Positions 15,108 through 25,042 of a stretch of 64,000 bases of DNA are shown one piece after another. The DNA lies in NCBI RefSeq assembly GCF_002094855.1, contig NZ_ARYN01000016.1:1-64000 (forward strand), written 5' to 3'. The stretch comes from Zunongwangia atlantica 22II14-10F7. GTDB lineage: Bacteria; Bacteroidota; Bacteroidia; Flavobacteriales; Flavobacteriaceae. Each line of letters opens with the position of its first letter. The first letter of the stretch is position 1. The position numbers and the translations under genes are program-made. The notes below the pieces were generated by a model. It saw only the letters and a list, made by a program, of their open reading frames with translations. It ran no database searches and was not told the DNA's origin.

Positions 15108-17897
15108 ATGAACATCGATTTAGAAAAGATAAACCCAAAGGAAAACATTATCATTAAAGGTGCAAAATTGCACAATCTTAAAGATATAAATGTTGTAATA
15201 CCTCGTAACAAACTGGTAGTAATTACAGGACTTTCTGGGTCTGGTAAATCAAGTTTGGCTTTTGATACACTTTATGCTGAAGGACAGCGTAGATACGTAG
15301 AAAGTCTTTCTTCTTATGCTCGCCAGTTTTTGGGCAGATTAAATAAACCCAAAGTAGATTATATTAAAGGAATTGCTCCAGCCATTGCAATCGAGCAAAA
15401 GGTTAATTCTACAAACCCAAGATCAACAGTAGGAACTTCTACCGAAATTTATGATTACCTAAAATTACTATATGCAAGAATTGGTAAAACCTTTTCTCCT
15501 GTTTCAGGCAGAGAAGTAAAAAAAGATTCGGTTACCGATGTTGTAAATTTTGTAAAGGAATTTCCAGATCGTACCAAATTGCTTCTCCTCGCTCCTATTT
15601 ATGTTGAAGAAGGTCGAGATCTCGATGAAAAAATTAAGATTCTTGCCCAGCAGGGATATAGCCGAATTAAAGTTGACGATGAAGTTTTACGTATCGATGA
15701 AGCAGATCTAACCAAAGCGAAGCCAGAAAACACATCTTTGGTTGTAGATCGTGTGATCACAAAAGATGATGAAGATTTCTTTAATCGCTTAGCCGATGCT
15801 ATTGAAGCTGCATTTTTTGAAGGAAAAGGAGAACTTTACATAGAAACACTTGCAGATAACAAATTACATCACTTCAGTAATAAATTTGAATTGGATGGGA
15901 TGAGTTTCCTGGAACCCAATGTGCATTTATTCAGTTTCAATAATCCTTATGGTGCATGCCCAAAATGTGAAGGATACGGTGATGTTATTGGTATAGATGA
16001 AGATTTGGTGATTCCTAACACCGGACTTTCAATTTACGACAACGCAATTTATCCATGGCGTGGCGAGAGCATGAGCTGGTATCGCGATCAACTGGTAAAT
16101 AATTCGCATAAATTCGATTTTCCTATTCATAAACCCTATTTCGAATTAACTCAGGACCAAAAGGATTTAGTTTGGAATGGTAACAAATATTTCGAAGGCT
16201 TAAATCAGTTTTTCGAATTTCTGGAAAGTAAAGCTTATAAAATTCAGAATCGAGTAATGCTTTCTCGTTATCGTGGTAAAACAAAATGTTCGGCCTGCCA
16301 GGGAAAAAGGCTTCGTAAAGAAGCAGAATACGTTAAAATAAACGGCACAAGTATTACCGAGCTTGTTGTTAAACCTTTGGATAAAGTAAGAGCTTTCTTT
16401 GCAGATCTTGAGTTAAACGAACACGACGCACAGATCGCTAAACGATTACTTACTGAAATTAATAACCGACTTAAATTTTTATCTGAAGTTGGTTTAGATT
16501 ATCTAACGCTTAATAGAAAATCGAATACACTTTCTGGTGGGGAATCGCAACGTATAAACCTTGCCACATCTTTGGGAAGTAGTCTTGTGGGATCGATGTA
16601 TATTTTAGATGAACCTTCTATTGGTTTGCATCCAAGAGATGGTGAACGTTTAATCGGCGTGCTTAAAAATCTTCGTGATCTGGGTAATACGGTTATCGTG
16701 GTAGAACATGATGAGGAGATCATGAAAGAGGCAGATGAAATCATCGATATTGGTCCAGAAGCAGGTACTAACGGCGGCCATGTGGTAGCGACAGGAACTT
16801 TAAAAGAGATTTTAAAATCAGATTCGCTTACCTCGCAATATCTAAATGATAGAAAACGTATCGAAGTTCCTAGCAAACGGCGAAAATGGACAAAGGAAAT
16901 AAACATTCTTGGGGCCAGAGAAAATAACCTTAAGAATATCGATGTGATGTTTCCGCTGGGAATATTTACAGCGATCACAGGAGTTTCAGGTAGTGGTAAA
17001 AGTACATTAGTTAAAAAATTACTTTATCCCGCCGTACAAAAACAACTGGGTGGTTATGGCGAGAAAGTGGGCCAATTTAGCGATATAAAAGGAGATTTTA
17101 AAAATCTAGGTTCGGTTGAATTTGTAGATCAAAATCCTATTGGTCGTTCTTCCAGATCTAATCCTGTAACCTACATCAAAGCTTATGACGATATCAGAAA
17201 TTTATTTTCTTCTCAGAAATTATCCAAAATTAGAGGATATAAGCCAAAACATTTTTCTTTTAATGTAGATGGCGGTCGTTGCGAAGTTTGTAAAGGTGAA
17301 GGCGAAGTAACCATTGAGATGCAGTTTATGGCAGATGTCCATTTGCAATGTGAAGCTTGTGATGGTAAACGATTCAAGAAAGAGATTCTGGAAGTTAAGT
17401 TTAAAGAAAATAATATCGATGACATTCTGAATATGACGATCGACGATGCGATTATATTCTTTGACGAACATAGCGAAGATAAAATTGCAAATAAGCTACA
17501 ACCTTTACAGGATGTAGGTTTAGGCTATGTGCAGTTAGGACAAAGCTCTTCAACGCTCTCCGGTGGTGAAGCGCAGCGTATAAAACTTGCTTCATTTTTA
17601 GTGAAAGGAAACACTAAAGATAAGGCCTTATTCATTTTTGATGAACCTACCACCGGACTTCATTTTCATGATATTCAGAAATTATTAAAATCATTTAATG
17701 CATTAATCGACAAAGGCCATAGCGTAATTGTAATCGAACATAACATGGATTTAGTGAAATGTGCAGATTATGTGATCGATTTGGGTGCTGAAGGTGGTGA
17801 AAATGGTGGATACCTGGTTACTCAGGGAACACCAGAGCAAGTGGCTAAAAACAAAGATTCTTATACCGCGATTTATTTAAAACCAAAATTGAAATAA
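15108..17897 (+). CDS. uvrA: Excinuclease ABC subunit A
   Basis: 929 residues from the ATG at 15108; a GTG two codons earlier is possible. Two ABC ATPase modules are visible: Walker [13 protein letters not shown] near residue 40 and [13 protein letters not shown] near residue 625, with signatures LSGGESQR and LSGGEAQR and Walker [14 protein letters not shown] and [13 protein letters not shown]. Zinc-binding cysteines occur in [24 protein letters not shown] and CEACDGKR. UvrA dimers find bulky DNA lesions and load UvrB in nucleotide excision repair. It is monocistronic, with its own promoter and terminator. Confidence 0.97.
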   Translation: MNIDLEKINPKENIIIKGAKLHNLKDINVVIPRNKLVVITGLSGSGKSSLAFDTLYAEGQRRYVESLSSYARQFLGRLNKPKVDYIKGIAPAIAIEQKVNSTNPRSTVGTSTEIYDYLKLLYARIGKTFSPVSGREVKKDSVTDVVNFVKEFPDRTKLLLLAPIYVEEGRDLDEKIKILAQQGYSRIKVDDEVLRIDEADLTKAKPENTSLVVDRVITKDDEDFFNRLADAIEAAFFEGKGELYIETLADNKLHHFSNKFELDGMSFLEPNVHLFSFNNPYGACPKCEGYGDVIGIDEDLVIPNTGLSIYDNAIYPWRGESMSWYRDQLVNNSHKFDFPIHKPYFELTQDQKDLVWNGNKYFEGLNQFFEFLESKAYKIQNRVMLSRYRGKTKCSACQGKRLRKEAEYVKINGTSITELVVKPLDKVRAFFADLELNEHDAQIAKRLLTEINNRLKFLSEVGLDYLTLNRKSNTLSGGESQRINLATSLGSSLVGSMYILDEPSIGLHPRDGERLIGVLKNLRDLGNTVIVVEHDEEIMKEADEIIDIGPEAGTNGGHVVATGTLKEILKSDSLTSQYLNDRKRIEVPSKRRKWTKEINILGARENNLKNIDVMFPLGIFTAITGVSGSGKSTLVKKLLYPAVQKQLGGYGEKVGQFSDIKGDFKNLGSVEFVDQNPIGRSSRSNPVTYIKAYDDIRNLFSSQKLSKIRGYKPKHFSFNVDGGRCEVCKGEGEVTIEMQFMADVHLQCEACDGKRFKKEILEVKFKENNIDDILNMTIDDAIIFFDEHSEDKIANKLQPLQDVGLGYVQLGQSSSTLSGGEAQRIKLASFLVKGNTKDKALFIFDEPTTGLHFHDIQKLLKSFNALIDKGHSVIVIEHNMDLVKCADYVIDLGAEGGENGGYLVTQGTPEQVAKNKDSYTAIYLKPKLK

Positions 17898-17968
17898 AAA
17901 CTATTTATTTTAAATCATTTAATTTCAATTTATTAACTCGTTTTAGCAAATCTTAGAAAATTACTTAC

Positions 17969-18000
17969 AGGAGCCTCTAAAAGGCTCCTTTTTCTTTTTT
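17969..18000 (+). terminator. Terminator after uvrA
   Basis: AGGAGCCT-CTAAA-AGGCTCCT stem-loop followed by a T-rich tract. Confidence 0.85.
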
Positions 18001-18067
18001 GGCATACGCTTTGTTTCTGTAAAGGTGTAGATAGCTACTACTTCAGTATTAATTTAAAAATAAAGCC

Positions 18068-19306
18068 ATGAAAAAATTTTCCCTAATATTTTCGATTTTG
18101 TTTCTAAGCTTGGTCAATGTTGCCAAAGCAGACGAAACAACCAGCAGATATGGCTATAATGATTCTTTCATCTTCATCGAAGGTGGCGTTGAATTTTCAG
18201 TTTATCCTAATGGGGAATTCGACTTTTATTATAACCCCGCATTTAGAAGATCTAGTGTTGTAAATATATCTGTACCACACGTAAACATAAGTTTTAACTC
18301 TGGTTATAACTATGATCCTTATATTCAGTACGATGACTATGGTGCTGTTATTCAGGTAGAAGATGTTCCAATTTATTATGATTATTATGGTAGAATTACC
18401 CAGGCAGGTAATATCATAATTAACTACGATAGATATGGCTACGTGGTAAACATAGGTAACTTATTTGTAAATTATGATCCTTACCACAGAATTGCAGGAT
18501 ATAGAGGATATATCAACTCTTATAATAGAAGTTATGTTTATCGCCCATGGCACAGATATTATAGAAGACCAAGAGCTAATTTCAGCATTGTTTTTAATAG
18601 ACCTTACAGAGCCTATTATCAACCAACACGTGTTACTTATGTAAATCATGTTACCTATTATAACACACATCATAATCAAAAGGCATATAAAAATTTTTAT
18701 AGACCTGGCCAAAGGGTGAAAAGTTATAATCGCGGACAAAGAGTTGCACAAAAAAGAGATATTAGATCAAATAACACTAGTGCAAGACGTAGCAATGTCG
18801 CTACCAGAGGCAGAAGCACTACAAATTCTAATAGTAGAAGAAGCGTAAATAGAGCTACTAGTGGGCGTAAAAGAGATAATGTAGTTATTGGGGCTAGAAA
18901 CGCAAGAAGTTCTAATTCTAGAGATGGCGTTATAAATACCAGAAATAGCCGTTCTTCTAATAACGCGGTAATATCGAATAGAAAAGCGGTGGAGCGAAGT
19001 AGAAATACCAGGGCCACTACAAACAATAATAGAACACAAAGAGCAAAAAGCAGAGTTTCATCTAGCAATAGAAATACAACTTCTGCAAATCAAAGAAAGG
19101 CAGCGGTTCAAACTTCTAGAGCACAGAATAATGCCAGAACGCAGAGAACAGTAAAAACTCAGCGTCCTACACAAAGTAAGCAGGTAAAAAGAACTGCTCC
19201 AAGCAGAAGTCAAAATAGTGCTGCAAGAAGCTCTAGATCAAACAATAACGCTAAGAAATCTACAAGATCACAAAATTCGGCACGAAATGTGAGAAGTAGA
19301 GATTAG
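18068..19306 (+). CDS. Secreted protein with YD repeats and an Arg/Ser/Asn-rich cationic tail
   Basis: 412 residues. A signal peptide (residues 1-21, ending VAKADE) is followed by a Tyr-rich domain with at least four degenerate repeats of about 18-20 residues built on YDxYGxIxxxG (about residues 85-150; for example IYYDYYGRITQAGN and NYDRYGYVVNIGN). A YRPWHRYYRRPRANF segment leads to a tail of about 200 residues made almost only of Arg, Ser, Asn, Thr, Ala, Gln and Lys. The tail should be disordered and very basic. The protein is exported, but final location is unclear. No family name is known to me; binding to polyanions such as LPS, capsule or extracellular DNA is speculation. It has its own terminator. 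Confidence 0.85.
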   Translation: MKKFSLIFSILFLSLVNVAKADETTSRYGYNDSFIFIEGGVEFSVYPNGEFDFYYNPAFRRSSVVNISVPHVNISFNSGYNYDPYIQYDDYGAVIQVEDVPIYYDYYGRITQAGNIIINYDRYGYVVNIGNLFVNYDPYHRIAGYRGYINSYNRSYVYRPWHRYYRRPRANFSIVFNRPYRAYYQPTRVTYVNHVTYYNTHHNQKAYKNFYRPGQRVKSYNRGQRVAQKRDIRSNNTSARRSNVATRGRSTTNSNSRRSVNRATSGRKRDNVVIGARNARSSNSRDGVINTRNSRSSNNAVISNRKAVERSRNTRATTNNNRTQRAKSRVSSSNRNTTSANQRKAAVQTSRAQNNARTQRTVKTQRPTQSKQVKRTAPSRSQNSAARSSRSNNNAKKSTRSQNSARNVRSRD

Positions 19307-19338
19307 AGTTCATAATTTAATTTTTTGGTTGGTTAGTT

Positions 19339-19379
19339 GGAAAACCCCCAGCGGCGAAAGCCCGGGGGTTTTCTTTTTT
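19339..19379 (+). terminator. Terminator after the cationic secreted protein gene
   Basis: GAAAACCCCC pairs with GGGGGTTTTC around a 14-nt loop, then a T run. Confidence 0.85.
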
Positions 19380-19408
19380 AAAATTCTTCAATTTATACTG
19401 AAAAAATC

Positions 19409-20869
19409 TTATCTGAATTTAGCTAAAATCGACTTTAGCATTGCATTTATTTCTTCGGAAAAATTTAAATAGTAAATAGCAGAAATATATAAGATTGAAG
19501 TAATTCCGCCCTTTAAAGCAATACTTAAAATCGGATGAAACGGGAACTCCCAAAAATAAAATACAAGTGTAAACAAAAGACTTAAACCAAATAACAGAAA
19601 GCTTTGTTTCGCAAAAGGATTCATTTTAAATTTCTTCTGAACCAAGATAAGTTTTGAAGTGTTGTAGATAAAAAAAGCGATAAAAGTAGCCATCGCTGCG
19701 CCTTCTATTCCAAATCTTGGAATAAAAAATAAGTTCAGTAAAAAGGCCAAAATCACTAGTAAAACTCCAATAGCCAACACCAATCTATAATAATCTGAAT
19801 TAAAAAGAATACTATTATTTATCGCTAAAACATTGTCGTAAAGCTTTACCAGAGAAATTAAAAGAACAATTAAAATACTTAACGAATATTCTTCAGGAAT
19901 TAGTTTGTACAGCGTATGCACGTTGGTAATGATCAGGACAAAAATAAGCGCACTAACAATCGATAAATTGATCGAGCTTTTTTTATATAAGTCTTCAAGT
20001 TTTTCGAAATTTCGGGTATTTAAATATTCGGCAGTTATGGGATTAGTGATTTGATGCATCGCTTTTTGCGGCACCGAAATTACAGTAGCAATATAAATTC
20101 CTATTCCATAGATCGCCACATTCTCGATAGGCAAATAAGATTCGATCATCACCTTATCTAAATCTAGCAAAGCGGTAGCGACCGATGCTGCGATTAGAAT
20201 TAGAGCGGTATATTTTAAAACTCTGCTTAAATTAGAAGGAAAGCTAAATTTAAAAGAAGGTCTGTGTAATTTAAAAGCGTATGCGCCCATCACCAATAAT
20301 CGAAAAAGGAACACCACTCCTACCCCATACATAAAATTATCGGCTTCCAGCACTTCAAAATAAACTAGAAATAGCAAAATTGTAGTACCCAATCGATGCA
20401 CTACTTCTTTCATAAAATTTCCAAAAACGCTTTTGTAATAGATCTTTGCCCAGGCAAAAAAGATTTCGAAATACGCCGTTGCAATCGCCAACAGATAGAT
20501 TAACCACACATAAGGTTTTACCAGTTCATTTCCGTCAGAAAAATAATCCAGTAAAAATTCATACGTAAAATGACCAATTACACCAAGAATAAGTGAAATC
20601 GCCAAGGGAAGAATCAACGCAAGATTCAGTAATTTATCCTTTTCTTCTCTCGTTTTGTAGCTGGAAAAAAACTTTACGATAGTGCTATGAACGCCAAAGG
20701 CCATAAATGGCCACATCAAATTTGCGGCAGAAAGCAGAAAGCTTACCAATCCATAATACTGCTGATCTAGAAAATAGGTATACAAAAAAAGCGTATTCAA
20801 TGCACCAAGCCCAAACCCTGCATAAGTGGTCATCATATTTTTGACCGACTGGTTAATAATCACGCCCAT
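19409..20869 (-). CDS. Polysaccharide flippase (Wzx/RfbX-like, MOP superfamily)
   Basis: 486 residues with about 12-14 hydrophobic helices over the whole length and few charged loops, typical of O-antigen or teichoic-acid flippases. It starts GVIINQSVKNMMTTYAGFGL, a usual N-terminus for the family. It would move undecaprenyl-linked glycan units across the inner membrane. It is the last gene of a compact leftward group with a glycosyltransferase (3 bp upstream) and YfhO, which supports a surface-glycan role. Its terminator was not recognised. The glycan is unknown. Confidence 0.88.
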   Translation of the reverse strand: MGVIINQSVKNMMTTYAGFGLGALNTLFLYTYFLDQQYYGLVSFLLSAANLMWPFMAFGVHSTIVKFFSSYKTREEKDKLLNLALILPLAISLILGVIGHFTYEFLLDYFSDGNELVKPYVWLIYLLAIATAYFEIFFAWAKIYYKSVFGNFMKEVVHRLGTTILLFLVYFEVLEADNFMYGVGVVFLFRLLVMGAYAFKLHRPSFKFSFPSNLSRVLKYTALILIAASVATALLDLDKVMIESYLPIENVAIYGIGIYIATVISVPQKAMHQITNPITAEYLNTRNFEKLEDLYKKSSINLSIVSALIFVLIITNVHTLYKLIPEEYSLSILIVLLISLVKLYDNVLAINNSILFNSDYYRLVLAIGVLLVILAFLLNLFFIPRFGIEGAAMATFIAFFIYNTSKLILVQKKFKMNPFAKQSFLLFGLSLLFTLVFYFWEFPFHPILSIALKGGITSILYISAIYYLNFSEEINAMLKSILAKFR

Positions 20870-20872
20870 AAA

Positions 20873-22162
20873 CTAATTTTTGATCAATTCCGCTAGCTTT
20901 TTTGTGAGGTTTTTGCGGTGATAATCCTCGATATTTTTGCTATCCGAAATTAGTTTGTTTTCCCGATATTTTTGATAAGAACTCAAAATATATTCTTTTA
21001 GCGCCAATTCTTCCTGATACTGAAAACTTTCTCCAGAATTTGTTTCTTCTATAATTTTCGCTACATCCCACTCTGATGGTCCAATAGCTAATATTGGACG
21101 TTTTGCGGCTAAATATTCGAATAGTTTCCCGGCGATTATGCCTTTGGTTTCTTCGGAATTTATTTCAATTAACAATAATAATTGAGATGATTTTTGAATA
21201 ATTAAAGCTTCAGAATGACCTATATAACCTCCTAAAAGCAAATTCTTGTCCAAACCGGCTTCTTTTATACTTTGCACCACTTCATCACTAACCGCTCCGT
21301 ATAATTTCAATTTAAGCACATTTCTGAAATCTTTATTTTCTGCGGAAATTTCAGCTATAACCTTCCAAAGTGAGTTAGGATTTCTACCTGAAAGCAACGA
21401 ACCGATATGAGAAATACTGAAGTTTTCATCTAATTTAGATATTACAGAAGGTTCATTAAAATCCGAATCAAAACCATTAGTGATAACTTCAATAGGTTTC
21501 GATGTTTTTGAAGCAAATTCTTTTTTCGTGGTAAAACTTGTGGTAATGATCTTATCGGCCGAGTTCAAAACTTCCTTTTCTAATCTTTGATGTTTTTTAG
21601 CTGAATTTTTAGTGAGTTTCAGCTCTTTTTGATAACCAATCTGAGTCCATGGATCCCTAAAATCGGCTATCCACTGCAATTGAAGTTCTCTTTTTAGTCC
21701 TAAACCAATAAGATGCAAACTATGCGGCGGCCCTGTTGTGATCACAGTATCGATATTGGCAGATTTAAGGTATGATTTTAGAAATTTTACCGATGGTTTT
21801 ATCCAAAACTTTCTGGCATCCGGAATAAAAAAATTCCCCCGAATATAAAGCATAAGCTTTTGCATAAAACTTTGCTTATCCTTCTGCTTGATAATTCCAG
21901 AACTTATGGTTTTTGTATCCTTTTTGGATAAAAAAGAAGCTAATTTATAAGGTTCAAAAATTGATCGCTTAATGATCTCGATATCCTCTGGGACTTCATT
22001 TAAAAAAGATTCATCTACCAGCGGATAGTTAGGATCATCAGGAATATAAACCACAGGCTCGATTCCAAAATCCCTAAGATATTTAACGAATTTCAACCAG
22101 CGCTGAACACCGGGACCACCAGCCGGCGGCCAGTAATAGGTAATAATCAGCACTTTTTTCAT
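20873..22162 (-). CDS. Glycosyltransferase, GT4-like (GT-B fold)
   Basis: 429 residues without membrane helices. The N-terminus KKVLIITYYWPPAGGPGVQRW is typical of family 4-like glycosyltransferases with a GT-B fold; WIADFRDPWTQIGY and VITNGFDSDF are landmarks of the acceptor and hinge regions, and EINSEETKGIIAGKLFEYLAAKRP holds the donor-binding Glu pair region. It would transfer a sugar from a nucleotide donor to a lipid-linked or surface glycan. It lies 3 bp after yfhO-like and 3 bp before the flippase gene, hence one operon. Confidence 0.9.
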   Translation of the reverse strand: MKKVLIITYYWPPAGGPGVQRWLKFVKYLRDFGIEPVVYIPDDPNYPLVDESFLNEVPEDIEIIKRSIFEPYKLASFLSKKDTKTISSGIIKQKDKQSFMQKLMLYIRGNFFIPDARKFWIKPSVKFLKSYLKSANIDTVITTGPPHSLHLIGLGLKRELQLQWIADFRDPWTQIGYQKELKLTKNSAKKHQRLEKEVLNSADKIITTSFTTKKEFASKTSKPIEVITNGFDSDFNEPSVISKLDENFSISHIGSLLSGRNPNSLWKVIAEISAENKDFRNVLKLKLYGAVSDEVVQSIKEAGLDKNLLLGGYIGHSEALIIQKSSQLLLLIEINSEETKGIIAGKLFEYLAAKRPILAIGPSEWDVAKIIEETNSGESFQYQEELALKEYILSSYQKYRENKLISDSKNIEDYHRKNLTKKLAELIKN

Positions 22163-22165
22163 AAA

Positions 22166-24580
22166 CTAGGCTTTTTTGCGATAGGCAAAAACAAATCCGC
22201 CCACGATAAGAATCACCAAAACAAGCGTACTTGCTAAAGCAATAGTTCCACCAGTTTGAATTACTTCTGGCTCAAACTTAAAAGTTACCGTATGTTCTCC
22301 CTGCGGAATATTCATCGCTCTAAGTACGTAATCTGCCCGAACGTGATCTACTTTTTCACCGTCGATGTAAGCATGCCATCCTGGTTGATAGTACATTTCA
22401 GAAAAAACAGCTAATTGCCTGATAGAAGCTTTTGTTTTATAAACCAACTCGTTTGGTTGCTCACTTACCAGTTCGATCGTTCCCACTTCATCATAAACAA
22501 AGTCCATTTTTATAACGTCCTTAAAACTATTATCGATAATGGCAGCATCTTTTAGATCTGTTTCTTTAATGGCTAATATTTCAGCATTTGCATCGTCTAC
22601 CCATTCTACATCTCTAACAAACCACGCATTACCATAAACTCCCGGGTTTTGCTGTGCCTGCACACCTTTTTCAGTAGGGATAATAAAGTACTTCACGTTT
22701 AACATGTTTAAAACCTTCATGTTATTTTGTGAAATATAGAAATCGTATAAGTCCTGTAATCTACCTGGCTTAGCACCGTGATAACCACCAATACTATTGT
22801 GAAAATAAGAAGCTCGAGAACTTGTTAAAGGATCACCACTAAGATCGAAAACGCGATATCTTGAAGTGTCCTGCATAATTTGCTGATCGGCCGAATTTGG
22901 TTGATAAGGCTGCTCCATTTTACGAGCATTCACAAAATCGTCTCCGTTTACATAACGTCTGGCCACCGGAACTAGATCCGCTAAAAATAGGAGCGCAAAA
23001 CCTCCAATAATAAGTTTTTTAGATATTTTTTCCTGAAGATAAAACCAGATAAGAAAAACACTTAATGCAACAAAAATAAAACTTCGAATAGCGTCACCAA
23101 CAAGCATCGACTGGCGATCTTCTTTTAGGGCATTCATTAGATCCATCCCTAATTGCTGGCGTAATTGTGCATCTCGAAGACCACTAAAATCAAATAGCAC
23201 CGAATTGAAGAGGATTAAAATCAAAGCCAATCCTGCAGTTACGATAGAACTCCATTTAAGAGCTTCGATCTTCTCTTCTTTGGTATGTTTATTAGCAAAA
23301 AGACACGATAATCCAACGATCGCTAATAACGGAACACAAAGTTCTACAATCACCTGAATAGAAGATACCGCTCTAAACTTGTTGTAAAGTGGTACATAAT
23401 CGATAAAGAATTCAGTAAAAAACCCAAAATTCTTACCCCAGGAAAGTAAAAGTGTAAGTACAGTTCCGCCAACAACCCACCATTTTAATCGCCCTCTAAT
23501 TAAGAATAGCGCAAAAACGAATAGAAATATAATGGTGGCACCAATGTATGCCGGGCCGGCAACAATAGGTTGTTGTCCCCAATACGTTGGTGCATTTTGA
23601 GTAAAATTCTTTGCCTGAACAGGAGAAGCTCCCATTTTTTGCAATTCAGAATACAATTCAGAATCCTCGCCTACATCTTCAGCACCGCTTCCTCCCATAA
23701 AGCCCGGAATAAAAAGATCTAAAGTCTCTGATATTCCGTAGCTATATTCGGTAATATAATCATAGGTTAAACCAACTTCAGGTTTATCGTTACCATCTGG
23801 TTTAATGGTTAAACCGGTATCACCACGGGTACTGTGGCTGGTATATTCTTGTGTCGCAATAAGATTAGTTGCATTTGTTCCTATCGCCAGGATAACTGCA
23901 ACAACCATCACGCCTAAAGCTTTAAAATACTGCGGAAGTTTTTTCCTTTTAAAAGCATCAATTAGATAAACAATTCCAAGAACGATGACCAATAACAAAA
24001 GATAATATGTCATCTGAAAATGGTTTGCCTGAATTTCTAAAGCCATCGCAATAGCAAGCAAACTAAAACCGCCAATAAGTTTTTGTCTAAATGTGAGGAT
24101 AATTCCGCCTAAAACCATTGGCATATAAGCAATAGCATGTGCTTTGGCATTATGACCCACACCAAGTATAATGATAAAATAAGTCGAAAACCCAAAGGCA
24201 ATCGCACCAAGAAAGGCTAATTTATAATCTATTTTTAAACATAACAGCAGGATATAAAATCCTATAAAATAAAGAAACAGGTAATCTGCCGGCCTTGGTA
24301 AAAATCGTAAAACAGAATCTAATTTTTTGATGTAATTATGAGGATAATAAGCTCCTAATTGATAGGTAGGCATTCCACCAAAAGCAGCATCTGTCCAATA
24401 TGGTTCCTCCCCAGTTTCTGCTCTAAAGTCAGATTGTTCTTTCGCCATCCCGATATACTGAACAATATCACTTTGAAAGATTTCTTTTCCCTTTAAAACC
24501 GGATTAAAATAAAAAAGAGCGATAACCACAAATCCCAGTAAAACCAGAATATGAGGAAGAAACTGTTTTAATTTAGCCAT
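22166..24580 (-). CDS. YfhO-family membrane protein (GT-C-like)
   Basis: 804 residues. The N-terminal two-thirds contain about 12 membrane helices with a large periplasmic loop near the start (FQSDIVQYIGMAKEQSDFR, PYWTDAAFGGMPTYQ), and the last part is a soluble periplasmic domain followed by a final helix at the C-terminus. This is the layout of YfhO proteins, GT-C-like enzymes; a homologue in Gram-positive bacteria glycosylates lipoteichoic acid. Here the acceptor is unknown. Its operon with GT4 and flippase genes fits modification of a surface polysaccharide or lipid-linked sugar. Confidence 0.88.
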   Translation of the reverse strand: MAKLKQFLPHILVLLGFVVIALFYFNPVLKGKEIFQSDIVQYIGMAKEQSDFRAETGEEPYWTDAAFGGMPTYQLGAYYPHNYIKKLDSVLRFLPRPADYLFLYFIGFYILLLCLKIDYKLAFLGAIAFGFSTYFIIILGVGHNAKAHAIAYMPMVLGGIILTFRQKLIGGFSLLAIAMALEIQANHFQMTYYLLLLVIVLGIVYLIDAFKRKKLPQYFKALGVMVVAVILAIGTNATNLIATQEYTSHSTRGDTGLTIKPDGNDKPEVGLTYDYITEYSYGISETLDLFIPGFMGGSGAEDVGEDSELYSELQKMGASPVQAKNFTQNAPTYWGQQPIVAGPAYIGATIIFLFVFALFLIRGRLKWWVVGGTVLTLLLSWGKNFGFFTEFFIDYVPLYNKFRAVSSIQVIVELCVPLLAIVGLSCLFANKHTKEEKIEALKWSSIVTAGLALILILFNSVLFDFSGLRDAQLRQQLGMDLMNALKEDRQSMLVGDAIRSFIFVALSVFLIWFYLQEKISKKLIIGGFALLFLADLVPVARRYVNGDDFVNARKMEQPYQPNSADQQIMQDTSRYRVFDLSGDPLTSSRASYFHNSIGGYHGAKPGRLQDLYDFYISQNNMKVLNMLNVKYFIIPTEKGVQAQQNPGVYGNAWFVRDVEWVDDANAEILAIKETDLKDAAIIDNSFKDVIKMDFVYDEVGTIELVSEQPNELVYKTKASIRQLAVFSEMYYQPGWHAYIDGEKVDHVRADYVLRAMNIPQGEHTVTFKFEPEVIQTGGTIALASTLVLVILIVGGFVFAYRKKA

Positions 24581-24638
24581 TTACAGATTATTTTTTGTTT
24601 CCTGAATAAGGAAACGCACATATTTAAGAATCCCGAAA

Positions 24639-24935
24639 TTAATCAATTTCTTCGTAATCGATATACTCACCAACCTCTTTGTTTGATTTTCTACGATTTC
24701 GTGGCTTTTTATTTATGCTAACGTTAGCTTCTTTTGTGGTATTTTTATTTTGCGCACCTTGTTGTGCTGCGTTGAATTGCTGATTAAACTGCTGTTCAAA
24801 CTTCCTACCCATTTTTTTCATTGCATATTTCAGCAACATAGGACCAAAGTATCGAAGTAATATTTTGAAACCGAAGTATACTAATAAAACAATAAGGATC
24901 GTTTTTATTACTCCGGAAAAATCTGCCTGAATCAT
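24639..24935 (-). CDS. DUF4834-type small membrane protein
   Basis: 98 residues with one hydrophobic segment (about residues 8-25, GVIKTILIVLLVYFGFKIL), an amphipathic MKKMGRKFEQQFNQQFN helix, and a basic tail with KPRNRRKSNKE ending in an acidic IDYEEID. The pattern fits DUF4834, found in Bacteroidota and of unknown function. It precedes yfhO-like by 58 bp and has a promoter box upstream, so it is probably the first gene of that operon. Confidence 0.75.
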   Translation of the reverse strand: MIQADFSGVIKTILIVLLVYFGFKILLRYFGPMLLKYAMKKMGRKFEQQFNQQFNAAQQGAQNKNTTKEANVSINKKPRNRRKSNKEVGEYIDYEEID

Positions 24936-24951
24936 AAAATTCTAATTTCAG

Positions 24952-24959
24952 CAAAAATA
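24952..24959 (-). promoter_or_regulatory. Probable promoter box of the DUF4834-yfhO operon
   Basis: TATTTTTG on the minus strand, 16 bp before the DUF4834 start. Confidence 0.4.
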
Positions 24960-25014
24960 AAAATTAAGGTTCAGAATCGGAATCTATGTATCTTAAATAA
25001 ACAATAAATTCAAT

Positions 25015-25022
25015 TATATTTG
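25015..25022 (+). promoter_or_regulatory. Probable promoter box of the 25043 gene
   Basis: TATATTTG fits TAnnTTTG, 20 bp before the ATG. No good -33 TTG. Confidence 0.4.
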
Positions 25023-25042
25023 AATAGAAAAACCCATAATCT

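Noticed and set aside
16499-16978. 159-codon antisense frame inside uvrA
   Set aside because: It lies wholly within a conserved ABC domain and its composition mirrors the coding strand; a shadow frame.
18724-19068. Antisense frames of 90-114 residues opposite the Arg/Ser/Asn-rich tail
   Set aside because: Low-complexity codons (AGA, AGC, AAT) on the coding strand create open antisense frames; the products are Leu/Val- or Ser/Ile-rich and have no promoter or family character.
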